The notes: generated by a model from the sequence alone, not told the origin. A DNA stretch of 64,000 bases from Trogon surrucura (GCA_020746105.1 CM036643.1:496001-560000), one strand, 5' to 3'; numbered from the stretch's first letter, positions 12,670 to 49,432 are shown. Numbers and translations are program-made.

Positions 12670-14004
12670 AAAATTTGAGCAAAACAAAATCAAATTTAAT
12701 GTTCTTAAATGCAAAAGTAAAAACAAACAAAAAAACACAAAAAAGCAAAAGAAAATTAACAGAAACAGAACAACTCAAAGTTTCAAGGCAGTCTGCAGAA
12801 AACTCGGGGGATTAATCTTTAGATCTACAAATCAAAGGGGGTTTTTGTTAATATCTAACTTGCAAATAGTAAGTACTTTTCTGCTGAGTGTTCAATAAGT
12901 AAAGCTAGTCGTCAAAACAAAATCCTATTGAAATAGAAAAATCTAGCACTCATTAGAAGGGATGCGAGAAATACAATGCTCAAATGTTTATAACTGGTTC
13001 GGTTTTTTTTTCCTTTACACAGTAGAACTACCAAAGGAATTCGGACTATAACGATCTTCGGAAATGAGTAAGCATCTTGCTGCGTTATAATGTACCAGTA
13101 AGTAGTGCCCCATGCATTAAATATCTGGACAGAAGAGATTCGGTTTGCTAAAGTAGCAACACGTATTCACGCTCTCGTTTTTGGAGTTTCATTTTGGCTC
13201 TGAAATCTTCCCGGAGTTTCTTTTGAAACTCTTTGGTCCGTTCCTACTCGAAAGCGGGTGGGCTTTAAAAAGTCGTGTTTCTAAAACAAGAAAACCGTCG
13301 AATTGGACATCGTGGCCGCTGCTCGGTGTGCAACTTACCTCCTCAATGGTGTTAAAAGTTATGCTGGCATGCTACTACTTACAAGACCTTGACTTTCAAA
13401 AGCCTAACAATCCTCAACTCTACACGTTGAAATCAATATTAAAAATCGATCAAACAATTTACTGTCAAACTCAAACATTAGTATTTCTCAACTTTTCTTC
13501 CCTACTACCGAGGCAGGGGTAGAGAAGGTCAGGGGAACGGGGGAGGAAAAACAACAACATAAAGAAACAAGTCAAAAAAAAAAAAAAATCAACGAATTCA
13601 GCCTGATATTTTTCAGAAAATTCCAGTTTTTGCAGACAACATTCAATGGAACAAATGTTAGTCTCATAAGTGAAAGCATGCTTCAATTTTACCACCATCC
13701 AGAGGGTCTAGTTAATGCAATCTACTTCAGATTTGAGGGGATTTTTAACATGTCTTAAATGAAATAACTTAGAGGAACTTAAAATTGGTCTAACATTGTG
13801 GGATTTCAAACATTTGAACATGTCAGTTGCATCCCAAAATATAAAACCTTTTTCACTTCTCATTTAGACTAAAGACAAACACTTGTGAAAATTGGCGCAA
13901 AATGAGTTTTACACTAACAAAAAAAATGTTTTAACTTCTGTCACTCCATTATCTATTCCATACAAAAAAAAAAAAAAAAAAAAAAAAGGAAAAGCACGAG
14001 CAAG
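12670..14004 (-). other. ELAVL1: ELAVL1 proximal 3' UTR
   Basis: From the stop codon leftward the minus strand is AT-rich with long U tracts, including 24 consecutive U (13987-13964) starting 17 nt after the stop. There is no canonical AATAAA on this strand. The first convincing poly(A) signal is ATTAAA at 12,700-12,695, giving a UTR of about 1.3 kb. That agrees with the size of the common short HuR mRNA (about 2.4 kb) in mammals. HuR is known to bind its own mRNA, and these tracts are candidate sites. Confidence 0.7.
12695..12700 (-). terminator. ELAVL1: Probable proximal poly(A) signal ATTAAA of ELAVL1
   Basis: The plus-strand TTTAAT reads ATTAAA on the transcript strand. Just downstream on the minus strand lie stretches such as TTTTGTTTTG and T-rich runs at 12,640-12,690, which fit a GU/U-rich downstream element. 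The cleavage point is inferred at about 12,670-12,685. Confidence 0.6.
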
Positions 14005-37657
<23,653 letters not shown>

Positions 37658-40039
37658 CTACACATTTTTTCCACCCACAAAACAAAACACTATTTGTTGA
37701 AAATTTCAAAACAATTCATTCTTTCAAACCAACAAGCATGGCATTTTACAAAACTATGTACTATGAAGGAGTTCTTACGGATGGGGGGATTTACATTAAC
37801 AAAAAGCTTCCAGACAGACTCTGTACACAGTCCTGTAAACCCCGACGTATTCACAACAGCTGAACTAAAACCCAGGTTCCCCACGTCCCAACACTCCACT
37901 GGCCAGAACCACAACTGTCACCTCAACCTTACGCCCAGAAGTCTTAGGGAGAGGAGCAGCAGCCAGATCTGCAGACCCAGTTCAGTATTTCAGCTGGAGA
38001 TTCTTTATTTTCTTAATGTTTTCTCCTTTCCACCTTGCTTATCTCACCTCTTAAAGCCCTGGTATCTTCAAAGAGCTGCCTCTGGGGACTGCTCAACCGC
38101 GCACACGAAACAGGTGAATCTCTACTGGGACAATAATTTTGGTGCATATTAAGTATTTGATAAGAGCTTCTATTTTTGCACCTTTTTAAATAAAGGCTTG
38201 AGAAAACATCCAAAAGTGCCATCGCAGGAGGATACTGTGCCTTAGCCAGCCAGCGGCAGGGACCGAATCCTGACGTTTCGGGTGCAGAGGACACCGACAC
38301 CTCGAACACACCACAGCTCCAAGCTGCTCTTCCCTCGCGGCCTGCCAGCACAGCAGATTTTGAAGCAGATTTACAATTGCTTTGAAATTGGCAAAATCAG
38401 GACACCTAAACCCCATTCCTGCAACAGGACAAAAAAACCCCGAGGTCTAGCAGATTCAGGGAGCCAAGGCTGGCGTGTTGTTTCCAGAAAGCACCACCAG
38501 GAAGCGAAGTTCTTGTACGGTTCCAGACTCCGGCTCTCGAGTTTGCTGCTCCAGACCTGTTCATCCTCTCTCAGTCCAAAAACCCAAAACTCAAAGTGAG
38601 TTCATGGCCTGCAACGCTCAGCTCACCACTCCTCCTCTTGAGCCGCTGCTGTCTGCGCATTTTGCCACAGAACTCATAGACACACTGGCCTGTGAGCAGC
38701 ACACAGACACCAGAAAGTTGCAAAAAAGTTTACGTAGGAGCATGTTTCCAATTTAGACTCCACCGGTAAGAGACATAAAGCCAAACACTTTTATTTTTGG
38801 ATGATTAATTAAAGCTGATCTGAGAGGATAAATTTTTTTTTTTCTTTAATCCAGACAGGAACACCAGGAGAGGTTTGGCTGCACGTGGCTCAAGCAGCAA
38901 TGCTAATAATCTGTTCCTGCCATATTCAGTTTACGAAGCCTGTAAATTCAGATTCACACGACTGTATCTCCAGCAGAAAAAAAAAGGTAAATGAACGCTT
39001 TGCCTGATCCAAGAGATGAGTCTAATGACAAATTCAAGCACCGGAAATTTGGCAGCAGCTTTGCAGCTCCAACTCCCTTCTGAAAGTTCAGTGTAAACTT
39101 TCCAAGTTCAACACGAAATCCGCTTCTGATTGAATCTCTCTGCGCTGCCACAGAAGAATTAATGACCACAGGCTCAAAGACAAACTCCATGCTTACATTA
39201 ACAGAACTTCAGGCCAATACACTCATTTGGCCAAAAGCCCAACGTTAAGATGCCGTACAGAAGCAAAATTACCAGTAAAACCCCTCTTCCTGCAGCTCAC
39301 TTGAGAACTGGGCACATTATCCGCAGCGGGGATCACAAGCTCAGTGCTAACCCTGCCCGGGAGGGTCATTGATCTGAGCTGAATTGGAGATAAGTTTAAG
39401 ATACTCTTGTTTAAGACATTACTGCTTCTCAGCCACCAGTAAAACATCAGCTCAGGTGTTCAGAGGATGCAAAAGCTTCGAGCTCATCTCAAGGCCAAGC
39501 GAGCCGGCAAGCCTCACAGGACCACGCAGTTAACACCGGCTCCGTTTGCTGATTTATTTTTGCGTTAAGACGGATCAGAAGCATTCACCGAGGAGCACGT
39601 TTGCTTCTCAAATAAGCTGATTCTGAGGTACAACCATTAACACCACAACTACGCAGCAGCAGCAGCTTACAGGTTTTTGTGTCCAGACACCGCAGAGGGG
39701 CTGTGCAGCAACGGCAGCCGCGAGATTTTACGGGCCAGGATCTAGCAAGGGATGAGCCTTTCCAGGGACTGCACAACTCCAAGCTGAATAACAGAAAAAG
39801 GCAGAAAGAGCAACTAGAAGCACTAAGTCTAGAAAGGGAACGCTGCCTGTAGCAAAGGACTTTCAGTCTCTTCACCAGTCGCTATTGTTAGGTCATGTCT
39901 GGAATTGATTTTTCATACTTTCTTCTTGCGAACTTGGAATTTTCTTTAAGTGGCAGTAACAAAACACAGCATTTTAGAATAAACCTTGAGTAGACGTGTT
40001 ATTTTGAGATATAGCACAGTATAGATTTAACACGAATTT

Positions 40040-40071
40040 TTATATATATATATATATATAATGTGTGTGTG
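40040..40071. repeat. TA then TG dinucleotide microsatellite
   Basis: About ten TA units are followed directly by several TG units and then TTTG repeats. The tract is likely polymorphic in length. It is intronic and has no visible function. Confidence 0.9.
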
Positions 40072-43000
40072 TTTGTTTGTGTGGAAGCCTTAAGAGCTGA
40101 CAGCTTATAGAAGGAGAGGTCTTGCTCCCTCACCCACTAATTATCCTTCCAACCCCCATTTCTGTGTTTCAGGTGCCAACACAAGCCAGCCCCAGCACCC
40201 TCCTGCCCACAGGACAACCAATCTGTACCACGAACGCAGTGGAAAACTACACCAGGAGGGAAGCCCTTTTTGCGTGTCAGCAGTTTTAATCTGCTTTCCT
40301 CGCAGGAAGATAAGCACCAGAGCTAACGCCAGAGGGTAGGAGAGCAAGAGGAGAAACTGCAAAGCTAGAAGCAGAGGAAGAGACTACCTCCGTCGGAGGA
40401 TTTTAAGCTGCCAGGTTGCCTCACCTGCACTGTGAAATTACGTCATTAAATACAGATTTTTCCCTCCAGCCCCATCAGAACTCTCTGAGCACAACCTCAG
40501 GAGAGTTTCCTGCTCTGCTAAACAACACCCCAACGGCTGAGCCTTCTTTGCTCAACGTTACCCGAGCCATGAAACCCGACGACTTACGTTTTCAAAATTG
40601 TTTTGAGGGAAGGTAACTTTGCTCGCCTTCATCCTGCATAAAATTCAAGCGCTACAAGCACAACACGCCAATACGGTGATGAGTAGGGAAGTTGTACGGT
40701 ACAAACGGAGTACGCAGGAAGCAAAGGAAGAAATGTTGAGATTTTTCCAGCTTTAGGAGACAAAAGTTCAACTTTCCTTCACTTCAACCAAATTTGCCCA
40801 AGACGTGATACAAATCCTTCCTGCTGCGAAGATTCTCCTCCTGCCGAGTTGAAGAAGTTGCTATATATTTTAACACTTTCCAAAACCAAAAACTGATAAA
40901 TATATATATATTTTTGATATACAGGAGGCACTGCAGTTAGATACCAAGTGCCGAAAACCCCCCAGGACAGGAAGTTACCAGATTGATATGTGGCATTAAG
41001 CAAAACTGACAGGTGCTTGGCAAGTGGCTATCAACCTGAAATCATTTTACCACAGCCTCTAATCTCACTGCCTGCAACACTTCCCATCTCCATCTCCCCG
41101 AGATAAACAAGGAGTGCCTAGGGCAATGTTGGTTCAGAAGCAATTAGAGCTGTGAAGGAAGCCTTCCATCTGCTTCTCTTCAGACATTAGGAAAAAATGG
41201 ATAAAGGCCTGGCAAACATTTTCTTGGGATACCAGGAACAAAGCACGCAGAGCGATGAAGGCACAGTAGAAAAAAGGAGCGGAGTGCTGATAAAGATGTT
41301 TCTTTCTTCCTAATCTTTCACCAAGCACTTACACAATCTACCGAGAGACTAACACTTTCTGGGTATCCTGGAAGTTAGTGGGAAACCACTTCCTCTGCTG
41401 GTAGTGAACAGTTCTCGTGTCTCACGTGAATAAAAACAGTCCCTGAAGAACTGTCAGCCTTTCCACACTGAAAAGAATTGCAAAAAGTAAAGGTGGTATC
41501 AGACGGTCTGTACGGATGACGTGAGAAATGCTGCATAAGCAACCAAGTTTTTTATTCTGCTCCCACTGAAATACGTTGAGGGAATCACCCGATCTTTCTT
41601 TACCAAAGAGGGAACAATCAAATTGTGGCAGTAAATATTCCAGAGAACCAGGCCTGGAAGCTAACTTGGCTAACTTCTTCAGCTGATGTTTGTCAGTCCA
41701 AGTTGACACAAATCAGAAGCCTGAATGCGCTTCCGTTCTCAGCAAACGGGTCAAGGATGGAAAGAAGGCCCAACAGTTCCATCTGGGAAGGCGACCTGTA
41801 CCGCCACCAAGCCTGTAGCCTTTCCAAAAAAGGCCTTCAATTCTGCGTCCCCAAAACAAGGAACTATTGATTAAGCTCCATTGCGCTGCAGATCCTAAAA
41901 AGAGAACTTTTAATATCCAAAGTCTGCAACAGTTTGTTTTAAACAGCAGCCACCACCTTCCTCCTCACGTAAGGTGCTCTCAAACTTAGGATGTCAAGGA
42001 TGCACAGAGCAACCAACAGGAATCACATGTACTGTGCCCAAATCTTCCATTAATTCTGGAGGTGCTCAAATTCACACGGCCCAACACTTCACTACCTGCT
42101 CCAAAGACTGCTCATTCATCAGCAGCCAGGCCTGCATTCTGGACTGAAAAGCACTCCAACGCATTTTTTTACTATTTTTTTTTACAGAAACATTGCACTG
42201 ACCACAACAATCACCTTCTCACAAGCGTCCCAGAAGGTTTTAAGAGAAAAATGACACAAACTGTTCCAGCAACAGACCAACAAAAGGTTTTTCCAAATGA
42301 TACTCAGCATCTCCATCCAGAACTCTAAGACACAGTGCTTGCATTTCACTGCAAAACGTTTGCTAAGAAGGAAGATCTGTACAAATCAGAAGAGATAATC
42401 TGAACAGGAGCATCAGCAAGAAAGATAAGTGTCTGCAAGAACAGGCAAGAGGCTCAGCACACCTTCGCTTGGGTGACAGGTCCGCAAAGGCACCGGACCA
42501 CTACCTGGATCACAAACCTGAAATGCAGACATCTGAAGAGAGGATGGGTGATAATGTGAAGAACAGAGCTACTGCAGAACTTCAGATGGGAAATCCTTCC
42601 AAGAGGATGAATGAGCTCTGTGCTCCTTCATGCCAGCAATGAGCACCTTCATCAAAACCCAGCAGCAAGTCTTATCACACCAGCAACTGCCCTATTCTCA
42701 TTCAGGTTGCACAGTTCTCCTGACAGGAAAGTCACGTAGCGCTGCAGCTGTGCAGGTGAGCACGGACACACGCCGTGCCGGACACAGGAAGAGCAGAGCT
42801 ACCTGAAACACATTTCTTGTCCTTGGCATCAGAAGCACGCAGACTGCACCAAGCTCTGACACTTGGCCGAAGAGAGCCAGATCAGCACCTTCCAGTATTG
42901 TGGCACCTTCGTTGGGAGCCTGGGAACGAGTCACCCTGAGCACAGGGTGGTTCTCAAACCACAGCAGAACTGAGGCTGCCGACACAGGTTACTGACCCAA

Positions 43001-46000
43001 AACCTCAGCCTTTCCTTGCAAGGAAGTGAAGGCAGCATCACGTAGGGCGGGCTATGCAGGAGGTGCTTTAGGAGACAGCGTCTCACAGAGTCCCTGAACT
43101 GATGAAGTCTCCCTGCTGGGATTAAAGCCGCTGAGCAAACAAGGGTTCTGCACCAAAACAAGTGGTGGTGGCAGAGTTGTGCCGGTGAGCTGTCTTGATC
43201 AACTCAGAATTCGGTCCCGAGGGTTTATTCTTAAATATCCTGGCTGACCTCAAGAATCTTGCTGGGGTGCTTCAAGGAGAACCTCAGGGCTCTACAAAGA
43301 AGAGATCTCCTCCTGTTTCCTCAGGACACGGATGGCATTTGCTGACCCCCTCCCCCAAGCACCCCACAAGCACAGAGCTCTCCGTCAACACCCACACGGA
43401 CTCCAGGCCAACGACAACACCGTGCAAGACCCTTCGCTGTTTGACTCCCATTCATGGATTACTTCATGTAGCAGAGGGTTTTCATCTTGCAGTTTGGGGG
43501 AACAAGGGAGAAAAGAAATCATAAAGTCCACAGATCCTCTCTTCAACTCAAGAACGACATTTCTACAGCATACGAGGGGGGAAACCATTAAGTGTAACAT
43601 AAAAGGTCATCCCACCAGGCACAGCACAGGTCACGCGCTTCAAAACTTCAACTTGGATCTGAGCTACAAGCTTCTCTCTCAACAGATTACTTCCATGTAT
43701 ACTGGCAGAGGGAGGTGATCACGGCATCAGTTTTCCTTATGACAATCTTTATATTGATTCCTCTCCCCCGTCGTGGCGCTGCAATGAAGACACTGCCCTT
43801 CTTGTCCTTACCTTGACTAAATTTAAGATTTCACATCTTTATCAGTTCTGACAATAAAAATATCTTTGCACTAGAAGTGGCTATTACTAAAATCTACTAC
43901 TTCACAAACTTTATTTCCATATGCTCAATCAATGATTTCTAGTACAAGATATTTTAAGTTCTTTTGTTTGTTTGTTTTAAAACATTGGGCATAAACTTAG
44001 TTTTAAGCCTATTACCAGGCTAACAAATCTCAAGTGTCATAATTTCAATATTTTAACAAAGCCATTTTACGTATCCTTTAACAATCATATATTTGTATGG
44101 AAAGCTCTTAAATGTTTCTCTTAATTGTTTTTACTCCTGTCCATAAAATGACACCATCAAGGTAAATGTTTTTGCAAACACTTATACTGCCAGAGACAGA
44201 AGTATTTGAGGCCAAAAAACCGAGTTGCGTTCTTCAGAGGAATGACCTCATTTTACCATCAGTCTGACGAACGACATTCAATTCATAGGGACCAAACTAA
44301 TCATAGCCTGGCTGCTGTCAGAAATCAGATACAGCCTGGCCATAATCACCATCCGCTGCCGCTTCACCGCAAAGGGGAGGATCGGGGCCTCCCAGGACAA
44401 GAGCAACTGGAAAATACTCAGCCAAGAAACTGAACATCTGCAGACAGATCTGAGATTTCCCCATCTTTCAAGGTGAATAGTTAGCCTCAAGAGAGAGGGA
44501 GTAGGCTACAGAGCTGTGCTCAGAGCTTCACGTCAACACATTCCACGGTTCTCCTGTCCCTGGGTCAAAGACACTGAAGGCAACACGACGGAGTTCTTAA
44601 GCAGGGGTGAGACAGACGGACAACTTTCTGCAGCTGAGACTATCTCACCTTCTGCACTAGTATTTTAAAAAGGGTAGGTTTATATTAAAAAAAAAAAAAG
44701 TTATCTTGCTTGTTCTAGACAGTGTCAGACTGTCCAGGAATTGCTGGAGACAAAGAACAGTGCTGTAAGAGAACAGCACCTTTCCTGCACACTGGACACT
44801 TGCAGTAGGTGAGAAGCAGACATAAGAACTGCAGATTCCAGACACGGTCTGACAACAGCTGCCCCACACACTGACCTGTCCTTGGATCAGCAGCTGGTTC
44901 TTTCACTGTCACGGGACAGGAAGGCAACAGAAGTAACAAGAGGAGGAGACAGCATCCAACGCACTCAACAGCACAAAACAAGTAGCTGGAAATCCATCTC
45001 AGAAGGTTTGATGAGACACCACAACTTGCTATTGCACTCCTACAAGGAGGCCATGGAAGCAGTGGGCAAGAGGCAAAGTTTACTTTATCCTTACTATGTC
45101 ACTGCTATTAATATCTATTAAAAAAGAAAAAGGCAAAACCATGCACATGAAGAATAGCTTATTTCCAGTCTACACCGCTCCCAAAAAACAAAAGAGCTTA
45201 AAATCTATTCGTGCGTACATCACCCACATATAACAAGGCTGTACAATCAAAGGGATCATTTAGGGCAGCAGTTCTGAAGCTTGCAGGTGCCCAGATCACA
45301 GAACTGCACATCAAAAAGGAGAAGTGCCCTGATCAACTTCCAAGAAAAGGCAAAATTTAACACCTCTCATCTGCTGAACTACGTCACTCTTCCTAAATGC
45401 TTCAATTGGTGGGAACCTCCCGCAGCTGCCTTCCATGCTGTCGAGAAAGTGCTTGAAAGTACAAGAACAGCTTCTCTAAACATCTTTCTGAAGTCTGCCA
45501 ATACAGCGTGCTTGAGTTTTCTGTAGCTAAAAGTCCACCACCCTCACAGGCAGGTTATCCACAAGCCGTGCAGTCAGCACGACATCTAATAACGTTACAC
45601 TGTCATCAATTCACTGGGGTTCGTAACAAATAAGCAAAATACAAGACAGAGACCAAAGCTTCCGGAAAGAAAGGAGGCTGGCTCAACAGGTTAAAGAAAC
45701 AGATTCCGAAATTAAAATGCCATGTCTCCGACAGGTCAAGACTAGGAGGGGTTTTTCCAGGAACAAAAAAAAGTGACAGAACACGGAGGAAGCAGCAAAT
45801 AGAACAGAGTGCTCGAACGAGGAGCACAGAGCACGTTTCATGGTACGCTAAGGTCAGCACTAGACACCGGCCACATTCAACAGCCAACATTAAGTAAAGA
45901 AGGATGTTACATACAATACTCACATGTCCATTTAGACTGTGCTTACTGCTCCTGTTGTTCCCACAACTCACGTAGGAAAGCACTATGACCACATTTAGCC

Positions 46001-47207
46001 GGTGCTGCAAAACCACCCACATCAGGGCTAAATAACTACGGCTATTAACTCACTGTACGGTATTTAACAACCGTATCAGCTTAAGATGCTCCTGTTGTAT
46101 TCCAACCAGGCCAAGGGGAGAGCCTACTGCAAGCACCAAGTCGTGGCTCTATAACTCAGGACTGCTGAACACTTTGAATCACGAAACCACAGACTCACCC
46201 ACATCGTTATACAAATACAGGTACACTGCTTCAGAACAAAAACTAGGGCAGTCACAGAGCAACGTATCACACTGCAGAGACTCACAGGCTCGGGAATCTA
46301 GACTTTATTATCTATCACACAACACAGACATAACCCACGAGTCAACAGAAATCTAAGGTATCAGATCAACCATATGGGCTCAATAAAGCCTATGGAACAC
46401 ATGCGGTGCCCCGGTTTTAAAGAGAGATACACAAGTCAGACAACTCTGTTCACACAGATCTAGGAAGGAAAGTGGTTAAAATACAAGTCTTGGGGACAAC
46501 AGGTTGGTAAAGAAGTAAGAGCTGAGCAAATATGAGCAACCAACATCCACACTCATAAAAGAAAAAAGGAACAGAAACGTAGAGACCACAACAATTGATC
46601 AAACAGCAACAACAACAAGCACCAATACAAGGGCTGCATCTCTACCCTTCTCATTTCTTTCCTCCTTTACTTTCTGCAGATGCCTCATTAAGTGGATCAC
46701 AGGGTCCCAGTCTAAGTCCCTCGTGCAACAAAACTCGATTCCCTTTTCTCAACAAGTCTCGATACAGGCCTCTGCCTAGCAGATAATGCTTCCACTACCT
46801 AGCAGCAGAGAACACAGCAGCCAGCACATACTTCCACACAACTATTCCCCCAGAGCCCTCTCTCGGGCCACACACGCTCCACACACGCTCCTCTCACACG
46901 TGTCCTCTCACTGAAAGGCCCCATAAACATTCTTGCCTCTTCCAATCACTAAAAAAGGGTAAGCGCTCTACTTTGAAAAGCCTCCCAAGTGTACTAACAA
47001 TAGTGGGCTGCTACTTTAGCCACGATTTCTTCTGGCCAAAAGCACTCAGCACAGCATTACTGAACCCTGCTCCTAGCAGGCCCAAATCCGCGTTAATATC
47101 AACACGCGCTGACCACGTTCGGGAGCCCACCCTCCGACACCGCCAGTCAATAAAGATGCGCCACTCTTAACGAGGGTGGGAGATTTAAAAGCTGCATCCG
47201 TGCACAC

Positions 47208-47264
47208 ATGGGCAAAATAAACACGAAAGACGACGACATCAACCCCAAGAAGAAAGGCTCCGAG
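47208..47264 (+). other. Unassigned short open frame ending in a consensus splice donor, antisense in ELAVL1 intron 1
   Basis: An ATG at 47,208 opens 19 codons (MGKINTKDDDINPKKKGSE) that run exactly into CCGAG|GTAAGG, a consensus donor. The peptide is polar and lysine/aspartate-rich, and the frame is open upstream of the ATG as well. It sits just left of the CpG island and points right, antisense to ELAVL1. I do not recognise it. It could be a first coding exon of an antisense or divergent transcript, or chance. Confidence 0.2.
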
Positions 47265-47648
47265 GTAAGGCACGGACCCAGGCAGCGCATCTGCCGCCCA
47301 GGGCCGGCCCCCTCCGCGGCGAGCCCGGCCAGCCAGACCCACGGCCTTCCCGCCCACGAGCGCGGAGGCCTCGGGCCCCTCCGCCGCCACCCGGGCCCCA
47401 TCCGCCTCCCGCAGGCCCCAGCGGCCCCGCGGGCCCGCCCGCAGGCCGCAGCCCCGGGCCCGCGCTCCCCCCACCCCCCTGCGGCTGGCCCCTCCCCCCG
47501 CAGGCCCCAGCTCTCCCCCTCGCAGGCCCAGGCTTCGGCCTCGCCGGCGCGGCCCTCGCCGCCCGGCTCCCGGCCCCGCACCGGCCCCGCGGGAGCCGCC
47601 GGGGGCTCGGCGGGCGCAGCCCCGCGGCCCGCGGCGGCCGGGCCTCAC

Positions 47649-47720
47649 CTGTGGCCGGCTCGGCAGGGCCCGTGCAGCGGGAGGCTAACGGCTCCGCAGC
47701 GCGCACAACAAGCCGCTCGC
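47649..47720 (-). other. ELAVL1: ELAVL1 exon 1 (5' UTR, non-coding)
   Basis: On the minus strand a strong donor, CCACAG followed by GTGAGG, ends an exon at 47649 inside the CpG island. The translation start lies in exon 2, so this exon would be wholly untranslated, as in other vertebrate HuR genes. The left edge (donor) is read from sequence. The right edge is a guess, placed about 50-80 bp downstream of two CCAAT boxes, the usual spacing to a transcription start. There is no TATA box, so several start sites are likely. Confidence 0.55.
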
Positions 47721-47860
47721 AGCGCCCCCCGGCCACGCCCCCCGCCCCCGCCCGCCGAGCCCCATTGGCCGCGCCGCGCACGTGCCCCGCGCCCCATTGG
47801 CCCGTCGGGCCGTCCGTCAGGCGCCGGCCGGGGGAGGCGCTGCGCGTGCGGCGCCGGCGG
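47700..47860 (-). promoter_or_regulatory. ELAVL1: ELAVL1 CpG-island promoter core with two CCAAT boxes and a CACGTG element
   Basis: Two CCAAT boxes on the minus strand (plus ATTGG at 47,764-47,768 and 47,796-47,800) are spaced 32 bp apart and flank a palindromic CACGTG E-box at 47,779-47,784. The block lies just upstream of the exon 1 donor at 47,649 and is surrounded by very dense CpG. NF-Y binding at CCAAT pairs and Myc/Max/USF binding at CACGTG are established for such motifs. Their use here is inferred. Confidence 0.6.
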
Positions 47861-48339
47861 CCTGGCGCGCGGCAGGGCCCGGCTCCCCGCCCGGCTCCTC
47901 GCGCCTTCCCACCGGCCCCGCCGGGCGCGGGCCTCGGGCCGAACAGCGGCCCCCGGGAGCTGCCGCGGGGGGGGGCGGCCGGCGTGACCCGGGCGGGCCC
48001 CGCCGCGGTGGCCCAGGGCTTCAGGAGGGGCCGGGAGCGGGGCCGGTGCGCTCCCGGCCTCGGCCCGCGGCCTGCGGAAGTCATGGGAAGGAGCTTGGAG
48101 GGAGCGCGGGCCCCGTCCGCCTCGCTCCCTGCGCGCCCGGCCTTCCGCGCCGCTCTGGCGGGAGGAGAAATGCAAGTGTCGCCCGTAGCGAAACTGAGCA
48201 TTTGAGCAGGAGAGGGAGCAGGGCAGCCCCGGGCTCGGGGTGTCGGTGGCAGCAGCTCCCCGCTCGCTGGGCCCCTCTCCCGGGCAGCGGGAGGGAGCGC
48301 CCGCGGCAGATCAAATCGTTCCTCTGTGACCAAGCTGCA

Positions 48340-49015
48340 GAGTGATGCTCTGCAGGAGGAGCTGTGGTGGTCAGCGCTTGTCCGTGCTCCTGCAGGGAGC
48401 TTAAGGGACCGGCTGGTCAGGAGGTTTCCCTCTGGCCGCTACCAGCAATCTTCTCATAGCCAAGGGCATTCCTTTACGGCCGTGGAGGCTATAAATGTAA
48501 TTCTGCAGGATGCAAATGTATTTTTGTCATTAACGCGGCTTCTGCAATAATATCCGTGGTGCAAAGCAGCACATCCAGCATGTGACTTGCTTGTAAGTCT
48601 GTAAATCCTGTCCAGGTACGCAACTTTGGCCAAAAATTCAGAATATTGCTGCAGTCAAATGCATTATATTATTTTTCTTTCACAGATAACTCATAATTAC
48701 CATACTTTGTTGAGTAATAACTGAAACACACCTTTCTTTAGAAGAACAATGAGAGCTCCCCTGTAGGATGGGGACTTGCAGTACAGCAGCAAAACTATAC
48801 ATGAACAGGCACTCTTCACCATTTCCTTGTGTGGAAATACTCCGTACCTAGTAATAATCACACTGGAAATCATCTTTGCCTGTCTCGGTGTGGCCTCTGG
48901 CAAGGCCGCGTGAATTCCCAGCACTGTTGCACTGATGGTGCCTGGTGTTTCTGCCCTGAAACCCCTACGAGTGGTCCTGTGACACCCGGCTGTCACGTAC
49001 GGGCTTCCAATCTAT
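48340..49015. other. Intergenic stretch upstream of ELAVL1, nothing recognised
   Basis: Composition falls back to average right of the CpG island. Short frames only, with no repeat or gene motif seen before the CR1 copy at 49,016. Confidence 0.5.
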
Positions 49016-49432
49016 ATAGAATCAGAGAACAGGTCAGGCTGGAAAAGACCCTTGGGATCATCGAGTCCAACCACCAACCCTACACTACAACCATTAACCC
49101 TACACTACAAGTTCACCCCTAAACCATCTCACCCAACACCACGTCTCAGCGACACTCAAACACATCCAGGGATGGCGACTCAACCCCCTCCCTGGGCAGT
49201 CTGTTCCAGGGTCTGACCACTCTTTCCGTGAAGAATTTCTTCCTAATATCCAGCCTAAACCTACCCTGTTGCAACTTGAACCCATTCCCCCTGGTTCTGT
49301 CCCTAATGACCTGTGAGAAGAGACCAGCACCCACCTCTACAATGTCCTTTCAAGTAATTGTAGAGCTCAGCCTCCTCTTCCTTAAACTGAACAGTCCCAG
49401 CTCCCTCAATCGCTGCTCATAAGGTCTATTGT
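49016..49432 (-). mobile_element. CR1 LINE, 3' fragment
   Basis: On the minus strand the sequence reads [15 protein letters not shown], then [20 protein letters not shown] and [14 protein letters not shown], the usual decayed end of the CR1 frame and its 3' region. The 3' end is at the left (TATAGAATCAGAGAACAGG on plus). It is of a different subfamily from the copies at 24,600, 50,150 and 53,980. Confidence 0.9.

Larger units (their letters stand above)
47250..48330. promoter_or_regulatory. CpG island over the ELAVL1 5' end
   Basis: Composition is extremely G+C-rich with dense CpG from about 47,250 to 48,330. It covers the exon 1 donor (47,649) and the CCAAT/E-box core. Long open frames on both strands here are a by-product of the composition. 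The island extends about 500 bp upstream of the CCAAT boxes, so divergent rightward transcription is possible, but no coding exon can be supported there. Confidence 0.8.

Noticed and set aside
45262..45300. CAGCAGTTCTGAAGC segment as another hAT-type terminus
   Set aside because: It departs from the hAT end pattern at several positions and has no partner terminus or target duplication.
47239..48333. 364-codon open frame on the minus strand, plus other long frames on both strands of the CpG island
   Set aside because: It overlaps the HuR exon 1 donor and promoter. It is Ala/Gly/Arg/Pro-rich in the way any GC-rich random sequence is. Open frames occur on both strands at the same place, and no domain is visible.
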